A DNA stretch of 52,526 bases from Massilibacteroides sp. (GTDB lineage Bacteria > Bacteroidota > Bacteroidia > Bacteroidales > Tannerellaceae): positions 1-52,526 of the forward strand of contig NZ_JAQWCQ010000021.1 of NCBI RefSeq assembly GCF_028705895.1, in the 5' to 3' direction. A program made the translations under genes and the position numbers. Below, one piece after another: positions 45,124 to 52,526 of the stretch. How positions within the stretch are numbered: position 1 is the first letter of the stretch; each line of letters starts with the position of its first letter. The notes beneath the pieces were generated by a model. That model was given only the letters and a program-made list of their open reading frames with translations. It did no database searches and was not told where the DNA came from.

Positions 45124-46118
45124 AGAGTTGATTCTACTATTTCTTTTGCTATCCAATCGTACTGTTGTCTTAAACCCTCTCTTAGTGTAACTTTAGGTTC
45201 CCAACCTAAAATCTGTTTTGCCTTAGAATAGTCTGCTGCTCTGGCTTTGTCACCCTCTGGCTTCGTTAAATCATATTGGATGGAAATTTCTTTTCCGGAT
45301 ATGCCAACGACTAATTCCGCTATTTCTTTGATTGATGTACAGACGGACGGACCTATTTGAATCACACCTTGGCTCCAGCCTTTTTCCAAGGCCAGGCATA
45401 AAGCGTTTATAATATCGTCAACATGGATGAATGCTCTTCCCTGTGTGCCACTGCCCCAAACAATGAATTCTTCTTTAGGGTAATTGATCGCTTTTCTGAT
45501 TAAGGCCGGAATAACCTGACTCCTTTCTCCAAAATCACAAGGAGTACCATAAATATTGTGGAACATCAATACACAGGTAGGAATGCCTGTTTCTTTTTCC
45601 AGTAATTCCGTTTCATATTGCCCCATCAGTTTGCTCCATCCATAGGCAGATTCAGGCATGGCCGGGTAGAGCTCGGATTCCTTCAGAGGGATAACATCGA
45701 GACTGTTTTGACGGGTAAGCGGAAAACTGCAAGCCGTTCCAACATATAGAAACCCCTTAAGTGTGTCTTTTGCTTTTCTCGCAGAAGTGATGACATTTGA
45801 GTTGATCAGGAGATTTTGTCTGAATAGGTCTCCCTGATTATTAAATACATAACTGATCCCTGCTACGATATCCGCTAAATGAATAATACATTCTACTTTT
45901 GATGCAAGATCGTCACAGCTATTTGCGACAGACAAATCGCACTCAAAGAAATGGGTGTTCAGGGGAATAACCGGTTCCCCTTTGTCATCATTCAGGTAGG
46001 CTAATTTTCCGCGCCATAAGTTGTCCACAACGAACACTTCTTTTCCTTCTTTGACTAATCGTTTAACTAAATTAGAGCCAATCATTCCTGCTCCGCCGGT
46101 AACTAATATTTTATTCAT
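45120..46118 (-). CDS. NAD-dependent nucleotide-sugar epimerase (GDP-mannose 3,5-epimerase-like)
   Basis: A 332-aa extended short-chain dehydrogenase: TGGAGMIGSNLVKRLV at 7-22, IIHLADIVAGISYVF, active site with Thr/Cys-Ser (VGTACSFP) and YGWSK near 163, then FHNIYGTPCDFGERSQVIPA and WGSGTQGRAFIHVDDI. The LKESE-YPAMPESAYGWSK and FHNIYG segments resemble GDP-mannose 3,5-epimerases more than UDP-glucose 4-epimerases, but substrate cannot be settled by eye. Its 5' end overlaps wzy by eight bases, and its stop overlaps the GT26 start. Confidence 0.85.
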   Translation of the reverse strand: MNKILVTGGAGMIGSNLVKRLVKEGKEVFVVDNLWRGKLAYLNDDKGEPVIPLNTHFFECDLSVANSCDDLASKVECIIHLADIVAGISYVFNNQGDLFRQNLLINSNVITSARKAKDTLKGFLYVGTACSFPLTRQNSLDVIPLKESELYPAMPESAYGWSKLMGQYETELLEKETGIPTCVLMFHNIYGTPCDFGERSQVIPALIRKAINYPKEEFIVWGSGTQGRAFIHVDDIINALCLALEKGWSQGVIQIGPSVCTSIKEIAELVVGISGKEISIQYDLTKPEGDKARAADYSKAKQILGWEPKVTLREGLRQQYDWIAKEIVESTL

Positions 46119-47346
46119 GGATCTTTATGTTGTTTTTATTTTCAATTTCCTTTGATTTATTATTTTGCACCCCCAGTATTAAGCCAAGAAGCATCATCAT
46201 AAAAAATCCTTTATTGCTCGTGAAAGAAGCTTCTGCTACATTTTCAATAGCTAAATAGCACGTAATAAGAATGGTTAATAAAAAATATTGAATATCCTGT
46301 CCCTTTTTGAAATACTTATAGGATTTTACAATAATGTAAATCCAGAAAAAGATAAAGCAGCAAGCACCGAATACGCCAAACTGTGCGAGAGACGGATAAT
46401 AGGTGTCGGCTATAAATGAAGACATTTGTTTACTGAGCCCCCATACCGTATCTATGCCGTATTCTTCGTACGTTTTGGAATAAAAAACAGCAGAAGCATG
46501 CGTTCCAAAACTGGCTAATCCACTACCAAAGGGCATATAATCCTTAAATATATCAAATGAAGTCATATACAAAACTGCTCTGGCTTTCAAGTCTTCCTCT
46601 TCGCCTGTTGCCGCAGTAATGAAATAAAGCTGGAGTTTATCGTAGGCCACAACGAACATTCCGACTAATACTACACAAAGAACAGATGCCGTTTTGAAAT
46701 TTAATTTTAGTCGTTCCGGCTTATTCAGATAAAAAATGAGGGCTGTAGCAAGTACGAAAAACCCGTAAAACTTGGATCGTCCGGAGGCAAGACCGATAGC
46801 AAGCATCAGTATAAAAGCTATTTTCTCCTTTTGGGTATAGTTGCTGAATAACAAATAGACCATGGAAAGCGACATGATGCAAGTGGCAAAATTTGTCGGG
46901 TGCTCCATTACTTTTCTAAAAAAGCCTTCGTCAGGAAAGCCTAAAAGTCCGATCGGTAATAAAATCCACCAAGCCAAGATACAGGTCTGTTTAAGTATTG
47001 TTTTTTGCCTTTGGGAAAATATAGGTGCCATCTGGTACATCGTAAAGAAGGCCAAGTAGGGCTTGAGTTGGATGATCAGGTCGAACAGGATTCCTTTGGT
47101 TGAGTTGCTTTGTATGGTGATGGAGTAGATCAGATAGAACAGGAATAGCGCTAATGTGGTCAGGAAGCCTTTGCTGAAATCCCAGTCTTTGGTGTTAAAA
47201 ACGTGATAGATATAAATGACCAGTAACAACAGGGCACATAATTCATCTGCACCTTTAAACCGAATAATATTATAAAGTAATATTCCAAAAAGTAATGTAA
47301 CGAAAAATAGTATATATAATAATCGTGATGTTGTGTCTTGTAACAT
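46111..47346 (-). CDS. Wzy-like oligosaccharide repeat-unit polymerase
   Basis: A 411-aa membrane protein with about eleven hydrophobic segments (LLYILFFVTLLFGILLYNII at the N-terminus; FLTTLALFLFYLIYSITIQ; FGACCFIFFWIYIIVKSYKY) and a larger periplasmic loop near 280-330 with GSGLASFGTHASA, as in O-antigen polymerases. Start at ATG 47346: the frame stays open further upstream, but that part crosses the promoter region and is not hydrophobic. First gene of the minus-strand operon wzy-epimerase-GT26-GT4; divergent from ugd. Confidence 0.85.
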   Translation of the reverse strand: MLQDTTSRLLYILFFVTLLFGILLYNIIRFKGADELCALLLLVIYIYHVFNTKDWDFSKGFLTTLALFLFYLIYSITIQSNSTKGILFDLIIQLKPYLAFFTMYQMAPIFSQRQKTILKQTCILAWWILLPIGLLGFPDEGFFRKVMEHPTNFATCIMSLSMVYLLFSNYTQKEKIAFILMLAIGLASGRSKFYGFFVLATALIFYLNKPERLKLNFKTASVLCVVLVGMFVVAYDKLQLYFITAATGEEEDLKARAVLYMTSFDIFKDYMPFGSGLASFGTHASAVFYSKTYEEYGIDTVWGLSKQMSSFIADTYYPSLAQFGVFGACCFIFFWIYIIVKSYKYFKKGQDIQYFLLTILITCYLAIENVAEASFTSNKGFFMMMLLGLILGVQNNKSKEIENKNNIKIHE

Positions 47347-47422
47347 GATTTCTCGTTCTGCTTTAGTATGAAAATAACGCGATATAGCCCCCTTTATTGC
47401 TCGTTGTTTTATATTAATGATA

Positions 47423-47430
47423 CAAAGATA
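47423..47430 (-). promoter_or_regulatory. Candidate -7 element (TATCTTTG) of the wzy operon
   Basis: Minus-strand TATCTTTG 76 bases before the wzy ATG. It lies 21 bases from the opposing candidate element of ugd at 47452-47459, making a compact divergent promoter. Confidence 0.65.
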
Positions 47431-47451
47431 GGCTATTTCACGAAGAGTGAT

Positions 47452-47459
47452 TATTTTTG
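47452..47459 (+). promoter_or_regulatory. Candidate -7 element (TATTTTTG) of ugd
   Basis: Plus-strand TATTTTTG 22 bases before the ugd ATG at 47482, matching TAnnTTTG. Confidence 0.55.
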
Positions 47460-47481
47460 CTTTGAACATAAAACTAACAAA

Positions 47482-48825
47482 ATGAAAATAGCAATCGTAG
47501 GAACAGGATATGTGGGATTGGTGACGGGTACTTGTTTTGCGGAAATGGGGACGGAGGTTTATTGTGTTGATGTGGATAAAACTAAAATAAATAACCTGAA
47601 GAATGGTATAATTCCGATTTATGAACCTGGGCTTGAGGAGATGGTGATGAGGAATTATCATGCGGAGAGGTTGCGGTTTACTACTGATCTGAAAGACTGC
47701 CTGAATGATGTTGAGGTTTTGTTCTCAGCAGTGGGCACGCCTCCTGATGAGGATGGAAGTGCTGATTTGCATTATGTGTTGGATGTGGCACGTGAGATTG
47801 GGCGGAATATCACTAATTATTTATTGGTTGTTACCAAAAGTACGGTTCCTGTCGGAACGGCGAAGAAAATTAAACAGACAATTCAGGAGGAACTCGATAT
47901 GCGGGGTGTGACAGTTGATTTTGACATAGCTTCTAACCCCGAGTTTCTAAAAGAGGGGGCTGCCGTTAAAGATTTTATGAGCCCGGACAGGGTCGTGGTA
48001 GGAGTAGAGACAGAGCGTGCGAAGGAGTTGATGACTCGCTTGTATCGTCCTTTCCTGCTGAATAATTTTCGTGTGATATTTATGGATGTACCTTCAGCGG
48101 AAATGACGAAGTATGCGGCTAATGCTATGTTGGCAACGCGTATTAGTTTTATTAATGATATTGCTAATCTTTGCGAACTGGTTGGTGCTGATGTAAATAT
48201 GGTACGTAAAGGTATCGGGACAGATAATCGTATCGGCAGCCGTTTCCTTTATCCCGGTTGTGGTTACGGAGGATCTTGTTTCCCGAAAGATGTCAAGGCC
48301 CTGATCAGTACAGCTAAAGAATACGGCTATCCGATGCGTATTCTGCAGGCGGTTGAAGATGTGAATGATCGTCAGAAGTCGATTCTTTTCACAAAACTTG
48401 AGGATTATTTTCAAGGAGATCTGAAGGGCAGACAGATTGCTTTGTGGGGGTTGTCTTTTAAACCGGAGACAGATGATATTCGGGAAGCGCCCTCATTGGT
48501 TTTAATCGACAAATTATTAGCAGCAGGATGTACAGTTCGGGTTTATGACCCTGTAGCAATGGAAGAGGCAAAGCGTCGGTTAGGAGATTCTGTTGTCTTC
48601 TGTAAGGATATCTACGAGACTGTTTTGGATACCGATGGATTATTAGTAGTCACAGAATGGAAGGAGTTTAGGTTGCCTTCGTGGGATACGATTAAAAAGC
48701 TGATGCAAACACCGCTTATTCTGGATGGACGTAATATTTATGATACGAAGGAATTAGAAGAAAAAGGCTTTGTTTATAATAATATAGGATGTCCTTCAGT
48801 ATGTAACGTTAATAAGAGACACTAA
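47482..48825 (+). CDS. ugd: UDP-glucose 6-dehydrogenase
   Basis: A 447-aa cytoplasmic enzyme oxidising UDP-glucose to UDP-glucuronate. N-terminal KIAIVGTGYVGLVTGTCFAE NAD site, GIIPIYEPGLEE, VGTPPDEDGSADL, TKSTVPVGT, NPEFLKEGAAVKDFMSPDR, AEMTKYAANAMLATRISF, the catalytic Cys in GYGGSCFPKD near 262, and LWGLSFKPETDDIREAPS. Start at ATG 47482; an upstream extension of the frame covers the promoter region. It suggests that the surface polysaccharide contains glucuronate or a derivative. Confidence 0.97.
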   Translation: MKIAIVGTGYVGLVTGTCFAEMGTEVYCVDVDKTKINNLKNGIIPIYEPGLEEMVMRNYHAERLRFTTDLKDCLNDVEVLFSAVGTPPDEDGSADLHYVLDVAREIGRNITNYLLVVTKSTVPVGTAKKIKQTIQEELDMRGVTVDFDIASNPEFLKEGAAVKDFMSPDRVVVGVETERAKELMTRLYRPFLLNNFRVIFMDVPSAEMTKYAANAMLATRISFINDIANLCELVGADVNMVRKGIGTDNRIGSRFLYPGCGYGGSCFPKDVKALISTAKEYGYPMRILQAVEDVNDRQKSILFTKLEDYFQGDLKGRQIALWGLSFKPETDDIREAPSLVLIDKLLAAGCTVRVYDPVAMEEAKRRLGDSVVFCKDIYETVLDTDGLLVVTEWKEFRLPSWDTIKKLMQTPLILDGRNIYDTKELEEKGFVYNNIGCPSVCNVNKRH

Positions 48826-48832
48826 ATGTGAT

Positions 48833-49762
48833 ATGAAATATTTTATTTATTATGCATTGTTTACAATGCTTCTTACTTTTTGTTGTTTTTCTTCGGCTGA
48901 TATGTCAGTCGATCCTTCTAACCTGATAGAGGGTCGTAATGCCTTTACTCCTTTATTGGACGATAGTGTGCGCGTTGTTTCGTATAATTTATTGTTTGAA
49001 AAATCTGTTCCTGTGGAAGATGAAAGAAAATGGGAGAATCGTATTAAAACGATTGAGAAGTATGTTTCAAAGATGGATTGTGATATTATTGGAACGCAAG
49101 AGGCTTTGACTTTCCAAATAAATGATCTTCTAAAATCTTTAAAAGGTTACAAGAAACTTGGGCTCGATCTGGGAGGTCATACGAATGATTCTCGAGCTGA
49201 GAATGCTGCATTGTTTTATAAAACAGATAAATTGGAGGTGCTGGAAAGTGGAGATTTTTGGTATTCAAAGACTCCGAATGTTCCTGGGTCAAACAGTTGG
49301 AATTCGGGATATCCGAGGAAATGTACATGGGCTAAGTTTAAGGTGAAAACAACGGGTACAGTTTTCTTTGTTTTTAATTCTCACTTTTATGTTTTTGAAG
49401 AAGGGCATGAAGCCAAGACGCAATGTGCTATTATATTAGAAGCTAAAATAAAAGAATTAGCAGGTGAATATCCTGTAATTTGTACCGGTGACTTTAATTC
49501 TACTCCTGGATCTGCTACCCTGGCTCTTTTGTTAAATAATCAACTGTTAAAGGATAGTAGAGCTTTATCCCCTAAGGTAAGTGGCCCCGAAGGTACTTTT
49601 CATGGATTTAGTGACCAGGCGACAGTGCGGCTTGATTATGTTTTGGTAAATGAAAAGGTTGATGTTTTAAATTATAGAGTGTTAGACGATGAGTTAGTCG
49701 ATGGACAATTTGGCTCAGACCATCTTCCTGTCGTTGTAGATCTTGTCATTTCCTCTAAATAG
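48833..49762 (+). CDS. Exported endonuclease/exonuclease/phosphatase-fold protein
   Basis: A 309-aa protein with an N-terminal signal peptide (YALFTMLLTFCCFSSADM). The EEP fold is visible: VRVVSYNLLFEK (strand with Asn), DCDIIGTQEAL (Glu metal ligand), FFVFNSHFYVFEEGHEA (His), VICTGDFNSTPGS (Asp-Asn) and FGSDHLPVVVDL (Asp-His). Substrates of relatives range from DNA to phosphoinositides and sphingomyelin, so none is assigned. It lies seven bases after ugd and is probably co-transcribed, but has no known role in capsule synthesis. Confidence 0.88.
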   Translation: MKYFIYYALFTMLLTFCCFSSADMSVDPSNLIEGRNAFTPLLDDSVRVVSYNLLFEKSVPVEDERKWENRIKTIEKYVSKMDCDIIGTQEALTFQINDLLKSLKGYKKLGLDLGGHTNDSRAENAALFYKTDKLEVLESGDFWYSKTPNVPGSNSWNSGYPRKCTWAKFKVKTTGTVFFVFNSHFYVFEEGHEAKTQCAIILEAKIKELAGEYPVICTGDFNSTPGSATLALLLNNQLLKDSRALSPKVSGPEGTFHGFSDQATVRLDYVLVNEKVDVLNYRVLDDELVDGQFGSDHLPVVVDLVISSK

Positions 49763-49865
49763 GTGACAGATTAATTGATCGGGTTTCAATTGTAAACCTT
49801 TAATGATGAAAATAATTTTTACAGGGGAATAAATAGTGAAAATTATCAATCCCCCGACTAACCTA

Positions 49866-49931
49866 AATTTAGAGGTAGGTCTAATCAAATTTAGAGGTAG
49901 GTTAAAAATGATTTAGAGGTAGGTGTAAATT
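49866..49931. repeat. Three contiguous 22-bp palindromic units (site B)
   Basis: Units 49866-49887, 49888-49909 and 49910-49931 abut exactly, all in the same orientation. Each has left arm (A/G)ATTTAGA, spacer GGTAGG and a more variable right arm (TCTAATCA, TTAAAAAT, TGTAAATT). It belongs to the same family as site A at 15093-15158 and lies about 100 bases after the end of the ugd-EEP operon, between convergent genes. Confidence 0.9.
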
Positions 49932-50195
49932 AAAAGATAACCTTTATCGTCTTTGCTATATCCTTACCCAATCCACGCTTTGATACAAGAATATGCAAAC
50001 AGAAGCTCCAGAATTCCCAGATCGTTTAATGCTGTCAGTCCAGGAGATGTGTAAAGTGGGTGATGAGAAAATGCAATAACCTTTTCATCCAGTTCCTGTT
50101 TTTTTATTTTTAGTACGTTTATATCTGACTTAAATCAGGAGGTAAAGTTACTTTTTTATTTGGATATTGATATATACTGTACGCAGCATAAAGAT
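49932..50195. other. Intergenic region after repeat site B
   Basis: Together with 49763-49865 this is a gap of about 430 bases between convergent genes. Apart from the repeats, the only open frame is a 28-codon one at 49993-50079 (MQTEAPEFPDRLMLSVQEMC...), without a recognisable product or promoter. Nothing else is seen. Confidence 0.5.
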
Positions 50196-51668
50196 TCACT
50201 TCAATCTCTCCATTAGCGCCTCTTTCCGCTGAGAGTCTTTCAGCATATTGACAAAATAAATGGCATCATTCAAGCCCGTCTTTGATTTATTATTTTCGTA
50301 AACTTCAACGTAATGCTCAGCGTGTTCTTTTAAAAACTGCCGACAATCAACATTAATCATTGTCCCCTCTTTATAATCGGCATGAGATAGCCCAGAAACC
50401 GCATCATTTGCTTGGATAGATTTTATATTCCCGTCCGTTAATCCTTTTAAGTTGAGAGTGATTGAGGGGTAATAGAAATATTGACCTGACGGAAGAGGAA
50501 TTGTTATCTTCAGGGCGTTTCCGGAAATGGTTTTAGTAATTATACTGTGGATGCGATAGTAATTGTATTCGTAATACTCTTCCTGATTTGGGAACCAGAC
50601 GGAGTCATCTCCATCTTTTCCAAAATTATTATTCAACCAGATTAAAAAATCCACCCAGTCTTTTCCCGTGCCATGGACTCCAATAGCTATTGCTCCTCTG
50701 TTTTCTTGCTTTTCTTTTACAAGCGATTGGATGTTTTGTTTTAGATTCTCATCAGGAGAGTAGAAAACTCTTTCAATGAGGCTTCCGGCTAAATCATTCT
50801 TTACCTGAAAGGGGTAAAGCTTGATTCCGCCATTTTGTAATGTTATTGTTTGAATAGGTTTGTATCCGGTTGCAGCGGTAATGTAAGTTTTGTTTCCGTT
50901 TGGCTCTGCTAAAAACTTACATCCTCTGCCATTCAGGTTTTTGAGAATGCTGTCTTGAGCAATTATATAATGTTTAGCTATTGAATCTGCGTTGTTGACC
51001 GATTCCGTCAGAACATCGTGAAAGGCAATTCCGGTTCCGTAGTTCAACATCTCTTTTACATTCTCCCAAATAAGTCCTGATTTCATATAAAAACGATAAT
51101 AATTGTCTGTGAATCCTTTGTCGACAATTGTTTTTGCATGCATCCATTCCTCTTCAGAAGCAATAGTAGTGGAAAAGTGGAATCGAACTTCGTTTCCTGC
51201 GCCATCCGTCGAACCGAGGGTCTTGCCTACAAGATATGAATCAGGAGGAGTGTCTCCGAAATAAAGCTGTCGGGCATCATAATAAAGTTCAGGCTCACTT
51301 CCATTTGGGAGCACTAAAGAACCAGAGACGGGCCGACCGTTAATCGCAGCCCATGTTCGCGAATAAGCTGCATGTTTACAGTCGTCTTGTGTTAATAAAA
51401 ACAACCAGGATTTATTATATTTCAGTACAGGAATTTCTGTGTCAACTTTATCCAAATCTAAATTTCCGTTTGTCTCGATCAGAATTTCAATTACAGGATT
51501 TTTTATTTCATTACCAAAAGGATATAGATACGCTTCATAGGAACCTGATATAGTTTCTTCTGAATCATCGCTATCATTTGTTTCTTTTCCTCTGTAAAGA
51601 TCCTTTTCTATACAGGAAGAAAATATAAATAATAGTAGTGGTAGTAGTGTTAAAATCCTGACCGACAT
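50196..51668 (-). CDS. Large lipoprotein, possibly polysaccharide deacetylase-like
   Basis: A 490-aa lipoprotein from the ATG at 51668 (lipobox LFIFSSC, Cys near 19); an in-frame ATG eight codons upstream would spoil the signal peptide. Family not securely recognised. The stretch KSWLFLLTQDDCKHAAYSRTW resembles the TFDD motif region of NodB-type deacetylases, with later VHGTGKDWVDFLIWLNNNFG and SVWFPNQEEYYEYNYYRI, a layout seen in atypical deacetylases. The catalytic set cannot be confirmed. It stands alone on the minus strand, convergent to the ugd-EEP operon, with its own promoter. Confidence 0.6.
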   Translation of the reverse strand: MSVRILTLLPLLLFIFSSCIEKDLYRGKETNDSDDSEETISGSYEAYLYPFGNEIKNPVIEILIETNGNLDLDKVDTEIPVLKYNKSWLFLLTQDDCKHAAYSRTWAAINGRPVSGSLVLPNGSEPELYYDARQLYFGDTPPDSYLVGKTLGSTDGAGNEVRFHFSTTIASEEEWMHAKTIVDKGFTDNYYRFYMKSGLIWENVKEMLNYGTGIAFHDVLTESVNNADSIAKHYIIAQDSILKNLNGRGCKFLAEPNGNKTYITAATGYKPIQTITLQNGGIKLYPFQVKNDLAGSLIERVFYSPDENLKQNIQSLVKEKQENRGAIAIGVHGTGKDWVDFLIWLNNNFGKDGDDSVWFPNQEEYYEYNYYRIHSIITKTISGNALKITIPLPSGQYFYYPSITLNLKGLTDGNIKSIQANDAVSGLSHADYKEGTMINVDCRQFLKEHAEHYVEVYENNKSKTGLNDAIYFVNMLKDSQRKEALMERLK

Positions 51669-51689
51669 GGGTACTTGTTCTGTTTGTGA

Positions 51690-51697
51690 CAAAAATA
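51690..51697 (-). promoter_or_regulatory. Candidate -7 element (TATTTTTG) of the 50196-51668 lipoprotein
   Basis: Minus-strand TATTTTTG 21 bases before the ATG at 51668, matching TAnnTTTG. Confidence 0.5.
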
Positions 51698-52449
51698 CAT
51701 ATTTTTATTGAGGTCTTGATATTATTTGTCTCTATTTGTCTTACTCATGCCCGGCTTTTTCATTTAAGAAATATTATTCATCGCTTGTTGTTGTAGTAAA
51801 AACTCTTATATTCGTGCGCAGCGATGCGGAAGCACCGCCTTAGGTGTTTCTTCTTATCGTTCGTTTTTAACATTTGATTGCCATTTGGAAGAACAGAAGG
51901 AAAAAAGTATCAGATAAGCGAAAAGGTACGGTTGAGATAATAAGGGAGTTATCGGTAAGCTTCATTAATATGTTGCATTTTCTGTCCCAAAAATGAGAAA
52001 AATTTAGATTTGATATATTCGTAACACATTGATTAACAACTATGGAATTTCCACCAATACCGCACCGGCATGGGTAGGGGGATTATACCCATAAATCAAA
52101 GTTTAAATGAAAAAGCCGTGTTACTCATGAAATATTGTTTTGATTATTATCTGTTATTGCATTTATAGGGCATCAGTGTCAACTCCTTTGTTGAGGGGTA
52201 TCCATTCGGCTTGTGCTACGTATTTGCACTGATATCATCTATACTGTGCTACACCGAATGGAGGTAGGTTAAAAAAAGGATAAAGTGCGTGATTTTTTTC
52301 TCAATTGATAAGGCTATTTTTACTTTGAGTTATACTATCTGTTTGAAGAAACGGATTAACTTTGTTCTAAGGATATTAACTTTCTTTATTCTATTAAATC
52401 TTGAAGTTTCGCAAGTTAAAAACAGGAGTTGCTATTAAGGCATAAAAAA
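51698..52449. other. AT-rich gene-free region
   Basis: No supported gene in about 750 bases. Structures noticed: a hairpin ATGGGTA (52070-52076) with TACCCAT (52086-52092); the inverted repeat TCCATTCGG (52201-52209) with CCGAATGGA (52254-52262), enclosing a direct repeat TGTGCTAC (near 52212 and 52246); and a degenerate single unit of the 22-bp family, GGA-GGTAGG-TTAAA, at about 52255-52276. It may be the leader of a transcription unit that begins beyond the window. Confidence 0.5.
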
Positions 52450-52526
52450 GGCATAGGGATTTTCATATATCACTGAAAATGAGTATATTTATAGTGTCTA
52501 AAGAATAAAATACTCAACCCTATGCC
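52450..52526. repeat. 77-bp segment bounded by 9-bp inverted repeats at the window end
   Basis: GGCATAGGG (52450-52458) is matched by CCCTATGCC (52518-52526), the last nine bases of the window. Possible readings are a stem-loop, a miniature element, or one end of an insertion sequence whose body lies outside; the window end prevents a decision. Confidence 0.4.

Noticed and set aside
52201-52262. Inverted repeat considered as an invertible promoter of the Bacteroides capsule type.
   Set aside because: Arms are only 9 bp, the enclosed DNA is 44 bases without a TAnnTTTG element, and no recombinase gene is nearby.

Overview
The window comes from a member of the Bacteroidales, most likely a Parabacteroides-like gut organism. 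The evidence is a SusC/SusD pair controlled by an ECF sigma factor and FecR, the short Bacteroidetes-type sigma-70 (286 aa), repeated housekeeping promoters with the TAnnTTTG -7 element (several read TATCTTTG), many lipoproteins with short signal peptides, and Wza/Wzz-type polysaccharide export genes. The genus is inferred from general resemblance, not from a search.

Layout. (1) 1-3483: the tail of one exopolysaccharide export locus: the end of a Wza-like outer-membrane protein, a full Wzc-type tyrosine kinase with a (Tyr-Gly)7 tail, and a PHP-type tyrosine phosphatase. (2) 3552-15043: housekeeping genes: eno, tRNA-Glu, rpsT, a second tRNA-Glu, gyrB, a C26-M19 peptidase fusion, an M28 cyclotransferase-like lipoprotein, sufE, and on the other strand sufS-vanZ-rnhB. 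Between the second tRNA-Glu and gyrB lies a small accessory islet (about 5.7-7.5 kb) with a broken HxlR regulator, a DoxX protein and an aldo/keto reductase. (3) 15205-24848, minus strand: a polysaccharide utilization locus (ECF sigma, FecR, SusC with STN domain, SusD, GH92 alpha-mannosidase), probably for mannose-containing glycans, next to an unrecognised lipoprotein. (4) 24970-31873: MATE transporter, YihY/BrkB membrane protein, RNase P RNA, HtrA protease, primary sigma factor, CvfB-like S1 protein. (5) 32055-49762: a surface-polysaccharide locus. (6) 49763-52526: sparse DNA with one lipoprotein gene and several small repeats.

The most interesting system is the surface-polysaccharide locus. 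Its plus-strand operon runs wza-wzz-wzx-glycosyltransferase-pseB-pseC-pseF-pseG/H-pseI-BNR lipoprotein. It encodes every step from UDP-GlcNAc to CMP-pseudaminic acid, with PseG and PseH fused in one protein. The glycosyltransferase carries the three motifs of bacterial sialyltransferases (EEG, HP, Ser), so it is a candidate pseudaminyltransferase. The last gene is a lipoprotein with Asp-boxes of the sialidase fold, a candidate pseudaminic acid-directed glycosidase or lectin. A convergent operon (wzy, epimerase, GT26, GT4) and a divergent ugd plus an exported endonuclease/phosphatase-fold protein complete the locus. No initiating sugar-phosphate transferase and no UpxY/UpxZ-type regulator is visible.

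A second unexplained signal is a family of 22-bp palindromic units. They occur as exactly contiguous triplets at 15093-15158 and 49866-49931, with a degenerate single copy near 52255.
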